A stretch of 64,000 nucleotides of DNA from CAVVAL01 sp963740215 (GCA_963740215.1 CAVUDJ010000008.1:62001-126000), one strand, 5' to 3'; counted from the first letter of the stretch, positions 52,828 to 62,167 are shown. Numbers and translations: made by a program. Notes: generated by a model not told the origin, from the letters alone.

Positions 52828-53510
52828 CCCGGATCCTCATCGTCGACGACGACCCGCAACTGCTGCGGGCGCTGCGGATCAACCTGGCCGCGCGCCGCTA
52901 CGAGATCCACACCGCCCCGGACGGCACCACCGCGCTGGCCGTCGCCAGCCGTCATCCGCCCGACCTGGTCATCCTCGACCTCGGGCTGCCCGACCTCGAC
53001 GGCATCGCCGTCATCGAAGGGCTCCGCGGCTGGTCGCAGCGCCCCGATCATCGTCCTATCCGCACGGCACACCGAAACGGCGAAGGTCGACGCCCTCGAC
53101 GCCGGGGCCGACGACTACGTCACCAAGCCGTTCGGCATGGACGAACTCCTCGCCCGCCTCCGCGCCGCCCTACGCCGCGCCACCCTCACCAGCGACGACA
53201 CGCCATCGTCACGACCGACGCGTTCACCATCGACCTGGCCGCCAAACGCGTGACCTCCGGCGGCCGGAGATCCGGCTCACCCCCACCGAATGGCAACTGC
53301 TGGAGATCACTCGTGCGGCACCCCGGAAAGCTCGTCACCCAGAAACAGCTGCTCCGCGACATCTGGGGACCGGCCTACGAAACCGAGACCAACTACCTGC
53401 GCGTCCACCTGGCCAACCTTCGCCGCAAACTCGAACCCGACCCCGGCCAGCCCCGCTACCTCATCACCGAGCCCGGCATCGGCTACCGATTCGTGACTCC
53501 GGAGCAGTAG
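52824..53510 (+). pseudogene. KdpE-like OmpR-family response regulator (multiple frameshifts)
   Basis: A response regulator of about 228 residues. The receiver has I-L-I-V-D-D-D-P and phosphoacceptor D in L-V-I-L-D-L-G-L-P-D-L-D-G; the conserved V-L-S-A-R and D-Y-V-T-K-P-F are in another frame. The C-terminal winged helix ends E-T-N-Y-L-R-V-H-L-A-N-L-R-R-K-L-E. Breaks are near 53036, 53203, 53266 and 53308; start and end frames agree. It likely controls the upstream transporter through the phased repeats at 49328-49367 in response to K+ or turgor. Confidence 0.78.
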
Positions 53511-53642
53511 GCCTCAGCCACTTTCGCGTAACTAATTCCGCCCTGCGGAAAACAATCATTGAGCCTTGACCGTCTAACGCGGCGAGGAGCAGCGTGCTCC
53601 CCGAGCGTAAGGGAGGTCACCTCGCGCCGTCCCTCCATGGAC

Positions 53643-53668
53643 GGCGTGTGTCGCTGATAACACCCGCC
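53643..53668 (+). promoter_or_regulatory. leader stem-loop upstream of the secreted Ig-like protein
   Basis: GGCG-t-GTGT and ACAC-c-CGCC pair around an eight-base loop, 32 bases before the ATG, in a 190-base gap (53511-53700) that otherwise holds a small GGAGCA-gcg-TGCTCC palindrome (53586-53600) and no gene. Role unknown. Confidence 0.3.
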
Positions 53669-53700
53669 TGAAAGGCACGAGCGACGAAAGCGAGGACAAC

Positions 53701-54819
53701 ATGGCACGGACATCACGGAGAAAGAGCTGGTTGGCCGCCAGCGCCGGGATCGTTATCTTGACCAGCGTCGTGGTCACGGCGCTCACTGCTCCCGCGGCCA
53801 ACGCCGACGGCGAAACAAAGCCGGGGAACAAGAACTGCAGCGACCTGATCCCGGGAAAGCCCGAGCTGCGGATCGAGGATCCGGCAACGGGCTCGTACAC
53901 GGACGGAACGCTGACAGTGGCGCTGTCGGTGTACACACTCGCCGCTGATGACCCCAACCACCCTGGGAACCAGACCGGCAGCCAGGTGTTCGACTTCACC
54001 GCGACCGGCGGTTCGGTGATCGGGATCGCGGTCAAGGGCGGCCCCAACACTAACTTCTACGACCACCGTCCCAGCGGGGTCACCTCCGGCACCAGGCTGC
54101 ACGCACCGGTGAACCCCAACAACGGAAAGTTCTATGGCCTGAGCCACGTCTCGTTCTGCTACGAGCCGAAGGCCCGGACGAAGATCGTGACGAAGGTGTC
54201 CGCAGACACGATCACCATCGGCGGATCGGTTACCGACACTGCCACACTGTCGGGCGGCAACAACCCGACGGGCACGATCACCTTCAAGGTCTACGGCCCG
54301 GACGACGCCACCTGCTCGGGCGCCGTGGTGTTCACCGACACGGTGACCGTGAACGGCAACGGCAGCTACACGTCAGACGCATTCATCCCGGCGGATGTCG
54401 GCACGTACCGGTGGATCGCCAGCTACAGCGGCGACGCCAAGAACACCGCCTCGTCGGGCGCCTGTGGTGACCAGAACGAACAGGTCGTCGTGAAGAAGGC
54501 GAAGCCGCAGCTCGGGACGGCACCCAACTTGTTGCCCAACGACCGGGCCACGATCGCCGGCCTGGTCGCGCCGTCTGGAGGCTCGCTTGTTTTCAGGCTG
54601 TTCCTCAACGGCACCTGCACCGGGGCCCCCGCCTACACCGAGACGCAGGTGGTCAACGCGAACGGTGCGTTCAACACCAACAACACCTCGGTACGCGTGA
54701 CGGCTGACGCAGTGCTCAGCTGGATCGTCGCGTACAGCGGTGACGCCAGGAACGAGGCGGCCATGAGCGCATGTTCGGACGAGCAGATCGTCATGGACTT
54801 CACCCCGCTCGCGCCGTAG
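53701..54819 (+). CDS. secreted protein with Ig-like repeats
   Basis: A 372-residue exported protein. The signal peptide (about 1-35, ending A-N-A-D) is followed by a domain of about 120 residues with no recognised family (S-Q-V-F-D-F-T-A-T-G-G, C-Y-E-P at its end) and two Ig-like repeats of about 100 residues. The repeats share P-x-G-T-I-T-F-K-V-Y or G-S-L-V-F-R-L-F, a C-(S/T)-G-A pair and W-I-x-x-Y-S-G-D-A-(K/R)-N, as in large surface and adhesive proteins. A terminator-like hairpin follows. Probably extracellular or cell-wall associated. Confidence 0.85.
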   Translation: MARTSRRKSWLAASAGIVILTSVVVTALTAPAANADGETKPGNKNCSDLIPGKPELRIEDPATGSYTDGTLTVALSVYTLAADDPNHPGNQTGSQVFDFTATGGSVIGIAVKGGPNTNFYDHRPSGVTSGTRLHAPVNPNNGKFYGLSHVSFCYEPKARTKIVTKVSADTITIGGSVTDTATLSGGNNPTGTITFKVYGPDDATCSGAVVFTDTVTVNGNGSYTSDAFIPADVGTYRWIASYSGDAKNTASSGACGDQNEQVVVKKAKPQLGTAPNLLPNDRATIAGLVAPSGGSLVFRLFLNGTCTGAPAYTETQVVNANGAFNTNNTSVRVTADAVLSWIVAYSGDARNEAAMSACSDEQIVMDFTPLAP

Positions 54820-54826
54820 CGAGACC

Positions 54827-54856
54827 ACCGGGCCGGGCGTTCAAGCCCGGCCCGGT
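54827..54856 (+). terminator. strong stem-loop terminator
   Basis: A perfect 12-base-pair GC stem (ACCGGGCCGGGC and its inverse) around loop GTTCAA, eight bases after the secreted-protein stop. No U-run, typical of actinomycete terminators. Confidence 0.8.
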
Positions 54857-54979
54857 GAGGCCACTCGACGGTCTTCATGAGCGGCTCGCCGCCTCCCGTA
54901 AGGACCCCGCCCGGCACGGGCGCCGGCCAACGGCGTCTTCACCCGTCAAGTGTGCTAGCCACCCGGTCAGGAGGGCGTA

Positions 54980-55426
54980 ATGATCGAGGCAGGCGGCGGG
55001 ACGTCTGAGGGGCTGATGATGCGTGATCCGCGAGCGATCCTGTCCCGGGCGGGCCAGGGCGCGGCTCCGTCAGGCTGGGCGGTGTTCACGAAGAAGCGCG
55101 GCCGGGTCAGTGGCTTCCTCCGGGGCACGTCCGGTGATCCGGATCCGCTGCTCGTGATCACGCCTGAGGGCGTCGTGGAGTTCGTCGACAGCCGAAAAGG
55201 CATACAGATCGTGGATTTCGACCAGCTGTGGGAGCTGGCGCTACGGGTACGAGGGAGCAGTTTCTCGGACAGCTCGATCGTCCGCCTGGACGTGTGGCTC
55301 GATCTCCGCTTCCGCGACGGCCAGAAGCAGAAGTGGGCATCGTCGAACTTCGCGGATGACTACCGGACCATCCAGAGTTTCCTTGAGGCATACGGGGCAT
55401 ACAAGGTGCTTCGCGGCAGCCGCTGA
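54980..55426 (+). CDS. hypothetical protein (148 aa)
   Basis: ATG 54980 follows AGGAGGGCG-type sequence and the frame is compositionally coding. The middle resembles a small beta-rich domain (L-L-V-I-T-P-E-G-V-V-E-F-V-D, G-I-Q-I-V-D-F-D-Q-L-W-E-L) like PH-type or GRAM-type folds in other hypotheticals, then W-L-D-L-R-F-R-D-G and a final helix F-L-E-A-Y-G-A-Y. No function assigned. Cytosolic. It ends just before repeat copy E. Confidence 0.75.
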   Translation: MIEAGGGTSEGLMMRDPRAILSRAGQGAAPSGWAVFTKKRGRVSGFLRGTSGDPDPLLVITPEGVVEFVDSRKGIQIVDFDQLWELALRVRGSSFSDSSIVRLDVWLDLRFRDGQKQKWASSNFADDYRTIQSFLEAYGAYKVLRGSR

Positions 55427-55428
55427 CT

Positions 55429-55492
55429 CGGACTGTCCGGACACGCGTCCCTTAACCGGGCGGGGGATACCACCATTTCCCCGACAGTTCGC
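55429..55492 (-). repeat. palindrome-ended interspersed repeat, copy E
   Basis: Same orientation as copy A. The last half (GGTTAAGGGACGCGTGTCCG on the minus strand, then GACAGTCC) equals copies A and D, and the first 18 bases also match; the part between is changed. It lies in the gap between two convergent genes. Confidence 0.85.
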
Positions 55493-55509
55493 GGTCTCGC
55501 ACGAGGGCT

Positions 55510-56172
55510 TCAGACGCTGCGCAGCACCGAGACGACGGTGCCCAGCACAACGGCCTCGTCGCCGTCGATGACGTCGTAATCCGGGTTGCGCGGCTCAAGA
55601 TAGACGTGCCCGTTGCGGCGGCGATACACCTTGACGGTGGCCTCGTCATCGATCATCGCGGCGACGATCTGGCCCGAATGTGCTTCGGATTGCTGCCGCA
55701 CCACGACGATATCGCCGTCGCAGATCGCGGCGTCGATCATCGAGTCACCGCGCACACGCAGACCGAAAACGTTGCCACGCCCGGTAAGTTCGCGGGGCAA
55801 CGTCAGAATGTCGTCGACATGCTCTTCCGCGGTGATGGGACTTCCTGCGGCGATATAGCCGACCATGGGCACAGTCACCGAGTCATCGGCAGGCTCCCGC
55901 GTCGGGGGCTCTTGCAGGAACATACGCACGTCGATCGGCCGGGACATCGTGGTACTACGCCGCAGAAAACCCTTCTCCTCCAGACTCGCCAGGTGTTTCG
56001 ACACCGACGACGATGACCGCAGGCCGACGGCATCGCCGATCTGTCGAGTGCTCGGCGAATACCCGTACCTGAGCACCCAATCCCGGATCGTGACCAGGAT
56101 TCGCAGCTGACGTAGCGGCAGGGTCGAGGTGTCCAGGTGCTCGAACGCATCAAGATCGTCGTAGGCGGTCAC
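55510..56172 (-). CDS. lexA: LexA-family repressor
   Basis: A 220-residue LexA/S24 protein. The N-terminal winged helix reads S-T-R-Q-I-G-D-A-V-G-L-R-S-S-S-S-V-S-K-H-L; the self-cleavage site is A109-G110 in G-Y-I-A-A-G; the catalytic dyad is S144 (R-G-D-S-M) and K181 (A-T-V-K-V). All needed residues for RecA-stimulated autocleavage are present. GTG 56172 is used. No SOS-box-like palindrome was seen upstream, and it lies 45 bases after a MalT-type regulator gene, so it may be an accessory copy rather than the master SOS repressor. Confidence 0.9.
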   Translation of the reverse strand: MTAYDDLDAFEHLDTSTLPLRQLRILVTIRDWVLRYGYSPSTRQIGDAVGLRSSSSVSKHLASLEEKGFLRRSTTMSRPIDVRMFLQEPPTREPADDSVTVPMVGYIAAGSPITAEEHVDDILTLPRELTGRGNVFGLRVRGDSMIDAAICDGDIVVVRQQSEAHSGQIVAAMIDDEATVKVYRRRNGHVYLEPRNPDYDVIDGDEAVVLGTVVSVLRSV

Positions 56173-56217
56173 CCGCGGAATGGTAGAGGTACGTCCGCGT
56201 CGGGTCCCTAAGGCGGG

Positions 56218-58845
56218 CTACAGCAGGCCAAGCTCGCGGGCCCGGCGGATGGCGCCATTGCGCCGGGACACTGCCAGCTTGCGCAGGATGCCGCGCACGT
56301 GCGTCTTGACGGTGTTCACCGACACGTACATCGTTCGGGCGATCTCCTCGGTGGTGAGCAGATCGGCGAGGTTCCGTAGCACCTCCCGCTCCTTCTCGGT
56401 GAGCGGCTCGACGATGGTCGTCCCGCCGTCTACCTCGCCGGCGTCGTCCCGCTGGTCGGGCGTCCCGGTCACGGTCGACCCCAGCCACGGGTGCCGGGCC
56501 AGCAGCTCGTGGTTGTGCCGGAGGAACTGTCGGAGCCGCGGCGGGGTTTCGGCGATCGGGCGGCGTAGCCGCTCAGGCTCGGCGAGGCGCAATGCGCGGT
56601 CCAGGGTGGCGCTCGCTCGGTCCCGGTCGCCCCGGGCCAACTCGCGGGCCGCCTGGCGTAGCAGGCGGTCGACCGCGGTATCGAGGGGCACCGCCGGATC
56701 CCCGGGCGAGCTGGTCCGCGCAGCCTGTCTCGGCTGAGGGATCGGCAGCGCCGGGCTCGACTGCGCAGGGCTGCGCGGCATCGGCGCCTCTGGACGGATA
56801 CCGGCCTGAGCACGGCACAGCCCGCGGTCCAGCCACTCGGGCATGGGCGTGTCGACAGGCGCGGTCCGCGCCGCGCTGATCGCCCGGCTGGCGATGTCCG
56901 CCCGCGCCGCACCGCGCAGCAGCCGGCAGCGGACCAGGCTCAGCGCTGCCGCGGTCACTGGGTCGGGCCAGGACGCGAGCGTCTGGGCGGCCCGGTCGGC
57001 GTGCCGGCGGGCTGCCTCGACGTCGCACTCCTCGGCGCGCACCCAGGCCAGCGCGGTGTCTGCGGCGGCCGACCGGTACTCGTCGGGCAGCCGATGCCGC
57101 ACAGCCAGCCCGTTGGACCGCCGTCCGAGCTCGCCGGCGCGTCGTAGCCGGCCTCGCACAGCCTCGACCAGGGCGAGCTGGCCGAGGCAGCGAAGCCGGA
57201 CGTACTCGGCGCCGGGCACCTCCGCCGTGCGGATCCCGATGGCGAGCGCTTCGGCAGCGGCCGCCAGGTCGGCGGCCCACAACAGGGCACTGCCCCTGCT
57301 GGAAAGCACCAGTGCGTGCAGCTCCGGCGCCAGGTCGACCCGGGCCGCCTCGAAGCCGGTCAGCAGCGCCTCGGCAGTGTTCGCCGCGGGCAGTGCGGCG
57401 TCCACGTCGAGCTGGTCGACCGCGAGCGACAGTTCCACGACCGCGCTGGCCAGCTGCAGCCGGTCGGCCTGCTCGGGGAGGCGGTCATCGACCAGTTCCC
57501 TGGCCCGTACGAGGTGCTTCGTGCAGACCTGGAACTCATGGCGGGCGAGCGCGAGGGCTGCTTGGACGACCGCCGCCTCGGCACCGGGCACGTCCTCGGG
57601 CATGCTGGCGAGGACCGTGCCGTAGCGGCCGGCGTCCGGGCCGACGAGCAACCTGCCGATCGCGAGCGCGTCAACGATGTACCCGGCCGAGGCTTCCCAG
57701 TCCCCCGCCGCCGCTGAATGCCGCACCGCGTCGCCCACCCGGCCGTGGCTCGCGAGCCAATCGGCCGCGCGGCGGTGCAGCGGGATTACGTCCTCGGGTG
57801 ACTCCTCAGCGAGCTGGGCGCGGAGCAGTTCTCGGAAGAGCGGGTGGTACTCGTAGCAGCCGGGACCGGTCTGCGCTGCCTCGAGGAAGGTGTTCCGCCG
57901 GGCCAGCGTCGCGAGCGTCCGCGCGGCGTGCGGGTCGCCACTGAGCTGTTCGGCCAGCGCCGGCCAGACGGCGTCGACGATGCTCGTCCGGAGCAGGAAC
58001 TCGCGAAGCTGCGCGGGTTGCGGATCCAGCACCTCGGTGCGGAGGTAGTCGGCGAGGTCGCCGTGGTCGCCGGTCGCGGCTTCGGCGGCGTCACCGCTGT
58101 CCTGTAGCGACAGTGCGATCAGCCGGATGCCTGCGGCCCAGCCCCGAGTCTGCTCGACCAGCCTGGCTACATCGGACTCGGGGAGGCGGATCCCGTGCTG
58201 CGCCAGCAGCGCCTTCGCCTCCGCGAGGCCGACTGCGAAGTCGGGCAGTCGGAGCTCGGTGACCATGCCGGCGAGCCTGTACCGGTGTAACGGCAGGGGC
58301 GGGTCGGTGCGGGTCAGCACGACGATGCGGAGCTGGGGGGCGGCGCGCCGGATCACGAAGTCGAGCTCGTCCCACACCGTCCGATCCGTGAGCGTCTCGG
58401 CCTCGTCCAGTACGACGACGATCGGCTCCGGCTGCGCCGCGAGGCACGCGGCCAGCCGCATCAGCAGCGACCGGTCCACCGTGCCCGGCCGGTCCGGGAC
58501 GCCGACGCCGTCCACCGGCACGCCTGCGCGGGCCAGCCCCGCGAGGACGTAGGACCAGAAGACGCCGGGCTGATGGTCGTCCTCGTCCACGGTCAGCCAT
58601 GTCACCGGTCCTGGCGCAACCGCGGCCGAGATCCAGGCGCTGCCGAGGGCGGTCTTGCCCGCGCCGGCCGGCGCACTGACCAGCGTGAGCGGGCCACGGA
58701 CACCGGCTGATACCCGGTCGACGAGTGACCGCCGCACGACCGTTCGGGGTTGTACGGCCGGTACACGGAACTTCGAGGTCATCAGGGGTTCGCCGGTCGG
58801 GGTCGACACGACCTCGGGGCTTCTCACCACAGCGAGCCTTGGCAA
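56218..58845 (-). CDS. MalT-type LuxR-family transcriptional regulator (large ATP-binding)
   Basis: An 875-residue STAND regulator. Order: short N-terminus, NTPase domain with P-loop A-P-A-G-A-G-K-T-A and Walker B-like I-V-V-V-L-D-E-A-E, a winged-helix/arm region with R-G-W-A-A-G-I-R-L, a long helical repeat region (about 400-780), and a C-terminal LuxR helix-turn-helix (L-T-E-K-E-R-E-V-L-R-N-L, then I-A-R-T-M-Y-V-S-V-N-T-V-K-T-H-V-R-G-I). TTG 58845 is listed; GTG starts a few codons later are possible. Target genes and inducer are unknown. Confidence 0.9.
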   Translation of the reverse strand: MPRLAVVRSPEVVSTPTGEPLMTSKFRVPAVQPRTVVRRSLVDRVSAGVRGPLTLVSAPAGAGKTALGSAWISAAVAPGPVTWLTVDEDDHQPGVFWSYVLAGLARAGVPVDGVGVPDRPGTVDRSLLMRLAACLAAQPEPIVVVLDEAETLTDRTVWDELDFVIRRAAPQLRIVVLTRTDPPLPLHRYRLAGMVTELRLPDFAVGLAEAKALLAQHGIRLPESDVARLVEQTRGWAAGIRLIALSLQDSGDAAEAATGDHGDLADYLRTEVLDPQPAQLREFLLRTSIVDAVWPALAEQLSGDPHAARTLATLARRNTFLEAAQTGPGCYEYHPLFRELLRAQLAEESPEDVIPLHRRAADWLASHGRVGDAVRHSAAAGDWEASAGYIVDALAIGRLLVGPDAGRYGTVLASMPEDVPGAEAAVVQAALALARHEFQVCTKHLVRARELVDDRLPEQADRLQLASAVVELSLAVDQLDVDAALPAANTAEALLTGFEAARVDLAPELHALVLSSRGSALLWAADLAAAAEALAIGIRTAEVPGAEYVRLRCLGQLALVEAVRGRLRRAGELGRRSNGLAVRHRLPDEYRSAAADTALAWVRAEECDVEAARRHADRAAQTLASWPDPVTAAALSLVRCRLLRGAARADIASRAISAARTAPVDTPMPEWLDRGLCRAQAGIRPEAPMPRSPAQSSPALPIPQPRQAARTSSPGDPAVPLDTAVDRLLRQAARELARGDRDRASATLDRALRLAEPERLRRPIAETPPRLRQFLRHNHELLARHPWLGSTVTGTPDQRDDAGEVDGGTTIVEPLTEKEREVLRNLADLLTTEEIARTMYVSVNTVKTHVRGILRKLAVSRRNGAIRRARELGLL

Positions 58846-58956
58846 CGTGACCGCCCCCTACGCTCGACGAAGACGGCGGCCTCCACCTCTGGCCCCGCCG
58901 GCAAGAAGTCTCCGCCGGGCTCCGGGGTCGGTCCTCACCCGATCAGGGTAATATTG

Positions 58957-58975
58957 GCGTCACGGAGGGTGACGC
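58957..58975 (-). terminator. stem-loop after the SulP gene
   Basis: GCGTCAC-ggagg-GTGACGC, a perfect seven-base-pair stem, lies eight bases past the SulP stop and before the regulator gene on the same strand. Confidence 0.55.
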
Positions 58976-58982
58976 TGGCGTG

Positions 58983-60692
58983 TCACGCGCCGCGGTGTTC
59001 TACCAGCCAAGCCTCGGCGTCGGCGTAGGCCCGGTGGGTGGACTCTCCCACCAGCGGGGTCGCCTCGACCATCCGGACCGTGCCGGCGACGTCGACACCC
59101 CCGGCGTGGCGCAGGCGCTCGGCGACGTGGTGGTCCACACCGCTCAGGTAGAGCCGGCCGTTGACCGCCCGCAGCCGCCGTGAGTAGTCGGCGATCACCG
59201 TGGAGAAGGTGGCGCCCAGCGAGGTGCGACCCCGGATGCGGAGCACCACCACCGGCAATTCGGCCCCGGCCGGATCGGGGAGCCTGGATTGCAGAGTGCG
59301 TGCGCCGGCGTAGAACAGGCTGCCGTACACGTCCAGGATCGTGACCTGTCCGCTGGCGAGCGTGCCAGGCGCTGGCCGCTCCATGAACCGTGTGTCGTCC
59401 TGCGGCACGAGTTCCACCACGGCCAGGTCCATCGCCTCCTGATTCAGCTGCAGCAGAAGCGAGAGCGCCACGCCGATGCCGACCGCCGCGGCCACCGGCA
59501 GGAAGAGCGTGGCGAGAAACGTGGTGATGACGGCGATCTGGGAGATCGAGCCGGTGCGCAGAATGGTGACGATCTCGGCCGGCCGCACCGAGCCGATGCC
59601 GGCGAAGATCAGCACAGCCGCGAGCGTCGGCATCGCGACCTGCCCGACGACGCCGGAGAACGCGACGAGGATTATCAGCAGCCAGATGCCGGACGAGATC
59701 CCTGCCCACTGGCTGCGGGCGCCGGCCGCGACGTTGAGCGCGGTCTGGCCGACCGACGCGCCCACCGGCTGGCCCCGGAACAGCCCGGCGACGAGGTTGC
59801 CCACGCCCTGGCCGATGAAGTCCCGGTTCACGTCCGACGGCGGGCTGTCCTGGTGCACCGACTCCCGCACGCCAGCGCCCTGCACCAGCACGATCGTCGC
59901 CACCGCGAGCGCGCCCGTGACCAACTCGAACGACAGCAGGCCGAGGTCTGGAACCTGCGGCAGCGGCAGACCCTGCGGGAACTCCCCCACGTCCTCCACC
60001 CGCGCGACGCCATCGAGGCCGGCGAACACGACCAGCAGGGTCGGCGCCACGAGAGCGACAAGCGCGCCGACCGTAGCCCAGCGCGTGCGGGCCAGGAGGA
60101 AGAGGATGGCCAGGGCGAATAGACCGACGAGCAGCGACCACGGTTGTATCCGGGTCGGGTTGGTGAGCACGTCGGACGCCTTGGCCAGCGGGAAGGAGCC
60201 GGTGGCATAGGCGCCAGTGAAGTGGACGAGCTGGCTGAGCACGATGTTGACGGCGACACCGGTCAGGAAGCCGAGCATCACCGAGTACGACACGAACCGG
60301 GTGTACCTGCCGAGACGGGCGACGCCGGCCGCGACCATGATGGCGCCGGCGATCAGGGTGAGCATGAACAGCGCCTCGGGCCGGTCGGCCGGCTCCACGG
60401 TCTGCAACGCCGAACCGGCGGCCAACGCCGCGGCGCTCGTGGTCGTGACCACCATCCGGCGAGTGCTGACCGTGAGGCCGCCGGCGATCCGGCCGGTGAA
60501 GCTGGCGTAGAGCCCGTACACCGGACTTACGCCGGCGAGTACCGCGGCGGCCATCCCGTCCGGTACGCCGGCGACGGAGCCGGACAGCCCGGCGAGCAGG
60601 TCGGAGCGCAGGTGACGCCGCTCGGGCCGCATCGAACGTGCCCATCCGGCGAGCGAGCGCAGGGCCTGACTGGCGCGCTGGTCACCGGCCAT
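58983..60692 (-). CDS. SulP-family anion transporter with STAS domain
   Basis: A 569-residue SLC26/SulP transporter. The membrane part (about 12-14 helices) has V-P-D-G-M-A-A-A-V-L-A-G-V-S-P-V-Y-G-L-Y-A (family signature) and G-N-L-V-A-G-L-F-R-G-Q-P-V-G-A-S-V. A C-terminal STAS domain begins near S-G-Q-V-T-I-L-D-V-Y-G-S-L-F. ATG 60692 is chosen over the TTG one codon earlier. It carries sulfate, bicarbonate or another anion; the substrate cannot be decided. Fourteen bases separate it from the DUF2252 gene, so they are probably co-transcribed. Confidence 0.93.
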   Translation of the reverse strand: MAGDQRASQALRSLAGWARSMRPERRHLRSDLLAGLSGSVAGVPDGMAAAVLAGVSPVYGLYASFTGRIAGGLTVSTRRMVVTTTSAAALAAGSALQTVEPADRPEALFMLTLIAGAIMVAAGVARLGRYTRFVSYSVMLGFLTGVAVNIVLSQLVHFTGAYATGSFPLAKASDVLTNPTRIQPWSLLVGLFALAILFLLARTRWATVGALVALVAPTLLVVFAGLDGVARVEDVGEFPQGLPLPQVPDLGLLSFELVTGALAVATIVLVQGAGVRESVHQDSPPSDVNRDFIGQGVGNLVAGLFRGQPVGASVGQTALNVAAGARSQWAGISSGIWLLIILVAFSGVVGQVAMPTLAAVLIFAGIGSVRPAEIVTILRTGSISQIAVITTFLATLFLPVAAAVGIGVALSLLLQLNQEAMDLAVVELVPQDDTRFMERPAPGTLASGQVTILDVYGSLFYAGARTLQSRLPDPAGAELPVVVLRIRGRTSLGATFSTVIADYSRRLRAVNGRLYLSGVDHHVAERLRHAGGVDVAGTVRMVEATPLVGESTHRAYADAEAWLVEHRGA

Positions 60693-60706
60693 CAAACGGA
60701 GCCAGC

Positions 60707-62167
60707 TCAGACACCGGTCACGGCCTGTACGCGGCCGTCGCGTACTGCCTGCTGCAGGGTCCGGTAGTCGTCTTCGTTCTGATCGGCGTAGTCCTCGGCG
60801 AAGCTCGCGAACGCCTGGTCGGCCCGGTCACTGCCGCCCAGGTAGGCCGCGATGGCGATCCGGTTGCCGGAGCGGGCGTGCCCTCGCGCGAGCGTCCAGC
60901 CGCACATCCTGGCGTAGGTCTGCAGGTTGTCGGGGGTCATCAGCTCGACCTCCGCGGAGACCTTCCAGTCCCAGAGCTGGCGGACGTAGAAGTCGCGGGT
61001 CACGCCGTCGATGCCCCGGCTCCGGTGCCAGCCGAGGAAGATGTCCGAGGACGCCTGCATGAGCCGCTGGCCCTCCACCACCCGCTGCCCGTGGTTAGCG
61101 TGCTTGCTCGGTCCCAGATGCGCCTCAAGGACCGACGCCTGGGCCTCCTTGATCTGAAGGAGTAGCGGGTCGGACTCATCGCGCCCGATGAGCAATGCAA
61201 CCCAGGCCCGGGTGCCGACGCTGCCGACACCCACCACCTTGCGCGCGAGGTGGATGAGGCGATAGCTCCGAACCAGCTCCCGGCGATCCTCAGCCAGTGT
61301 CTTGTGGTAATCGATGAAGATCTTCCGCAGCTGGCGCCGGAGCAGCTCCTCGTCGCCGGGCTGCACCAACTCGTGGATCGGCACGATCAACGGCGGGTCG
61401 CTGATGAACTGGAGCTCGCCATCGACGGTCTTGGTGAGCTTCGCCAGCCCGCGCACGGAGTCCTTGGTCCTGGCCTTGGCGAGGTTCTTGTCCAGCCGCT
61501 TGCGACTGCTCTTGTCGAGCTGGGCCGAGAATCGTTGCCGAAGCTCGTCGACGTCCAGCCGCGAGTACCACACCTCGGTGTTGGTCATGGCTGCGAAGGC
61601 ACGCATCGCTTCCCGGTAGGCACGCGCCACGGCGAGCACGATCGGGCGGCGGTCGCGCGCGCGGTCGATGCTCCGGTCGCGGGCGGCGACGGCGAAGCTC
61701 GCGGCCAGCCGCTTGAGGTCCCACTCCCACGGGCCGGGGAGCGTCTCGTCGAAGTCGTTCGCGTCGAAGACGAGTGCGCGGTCGGCGGAGGCGAAACCGC
61801 CGAAGTTGGACAGGTGCGCGTCGCCGCTGATCTGGGCGTCGAACCCGGAGCGGGGCGCCGTCGCGAGGTCGCTGGCCATGACCGCCGCCGCGCCGCGGTA
61901 GTAGGTGAACGGCGACACCAGCATCCGCCCGTACCGGATCGGAACCAGTTCCGGGACCCGGCTCTCCGCCTGGGCCTCAAGGATCTCCACCGGGTCGGGT
62001 CGATCCCCGGCCGCCTTCCAGCTCGCATGGCTGTCGAGCGGGGTGGCGCCGCGAGCAGCCTTGCCCACCGCCGTTCGCTCGGCCACCGTCTGCCACGTTG
62101 GCCCACTCGGACGGCTCTGGCCCGCGGACGAGGCACTGGCCGGAACCGTCTTCGTGCGTGTTGCCAT
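60707..62167 (-). CDS. DUF2252-family protein
   Basis: A 486-residue DUF2252 protein. Kinase-like landmarks include S-G-D-A-H-L-S-N-F-G-G-F and F-D-A-N-D-F-D-E-T-L-P-G-P-W-E-W-D-L-K-R-L, similar to the catalytic and metal loops of aminoglycoside-phosphotransferase-like folds. ATG 62167 has AGGAGA eight bases upstream. It is the first gene ahead of the SulP transporter. Biochemical function has not been established for the family. Confidence 0.9.
   Translation of the reverse strand: MATRTKTVPASASSAGQSRPSGPTWQTVAERTAVGKAARGATPLDSHASWKAAGDRPDPVEILEAQAESRVPELVPIRYGRMLVSPFTYYRGAAAVMASDLATAPRSGFDAQISGDAHLSNFGGFASADRALVFDANDFDETLPGPWEWDLKRLAASFAVAARDRSIDRARDRRPIVLAVARAYREAMRAFAAMTNTEVWYSRLDVDELRQRFSAQLDKSSRKRLDKNLAKARTKDSVRGLAKLTKTVDGELQFISDPPLIVPIHELVQPGDEELLRRQLRKIFIDYHKTLAEDRRELVRSYRLIHLARKVVGVGSVGTRAWVALLIGRDESDPLLLQIKEAQASVLEAHLGPSKHANHGQRVVEGQRLMQASSDIFLGWHRSRGIDGVTRDFYVRQLWDWKVSAEVELMTPDNLQTYARMCGWTLARGHARSGNRIAIAAYLGGSDRADQAFASFAEDYADQNEDDYRTLQQAVRDGRVQAVTGV

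Noticed and set aside
51411..53510. Programmed ribosomal frameshifting in the KdpD/KdpE-like genes
   Set aside because: Ten breaks in both directions without slippery-site plus pseudoknot patterns; indels are far simpler.
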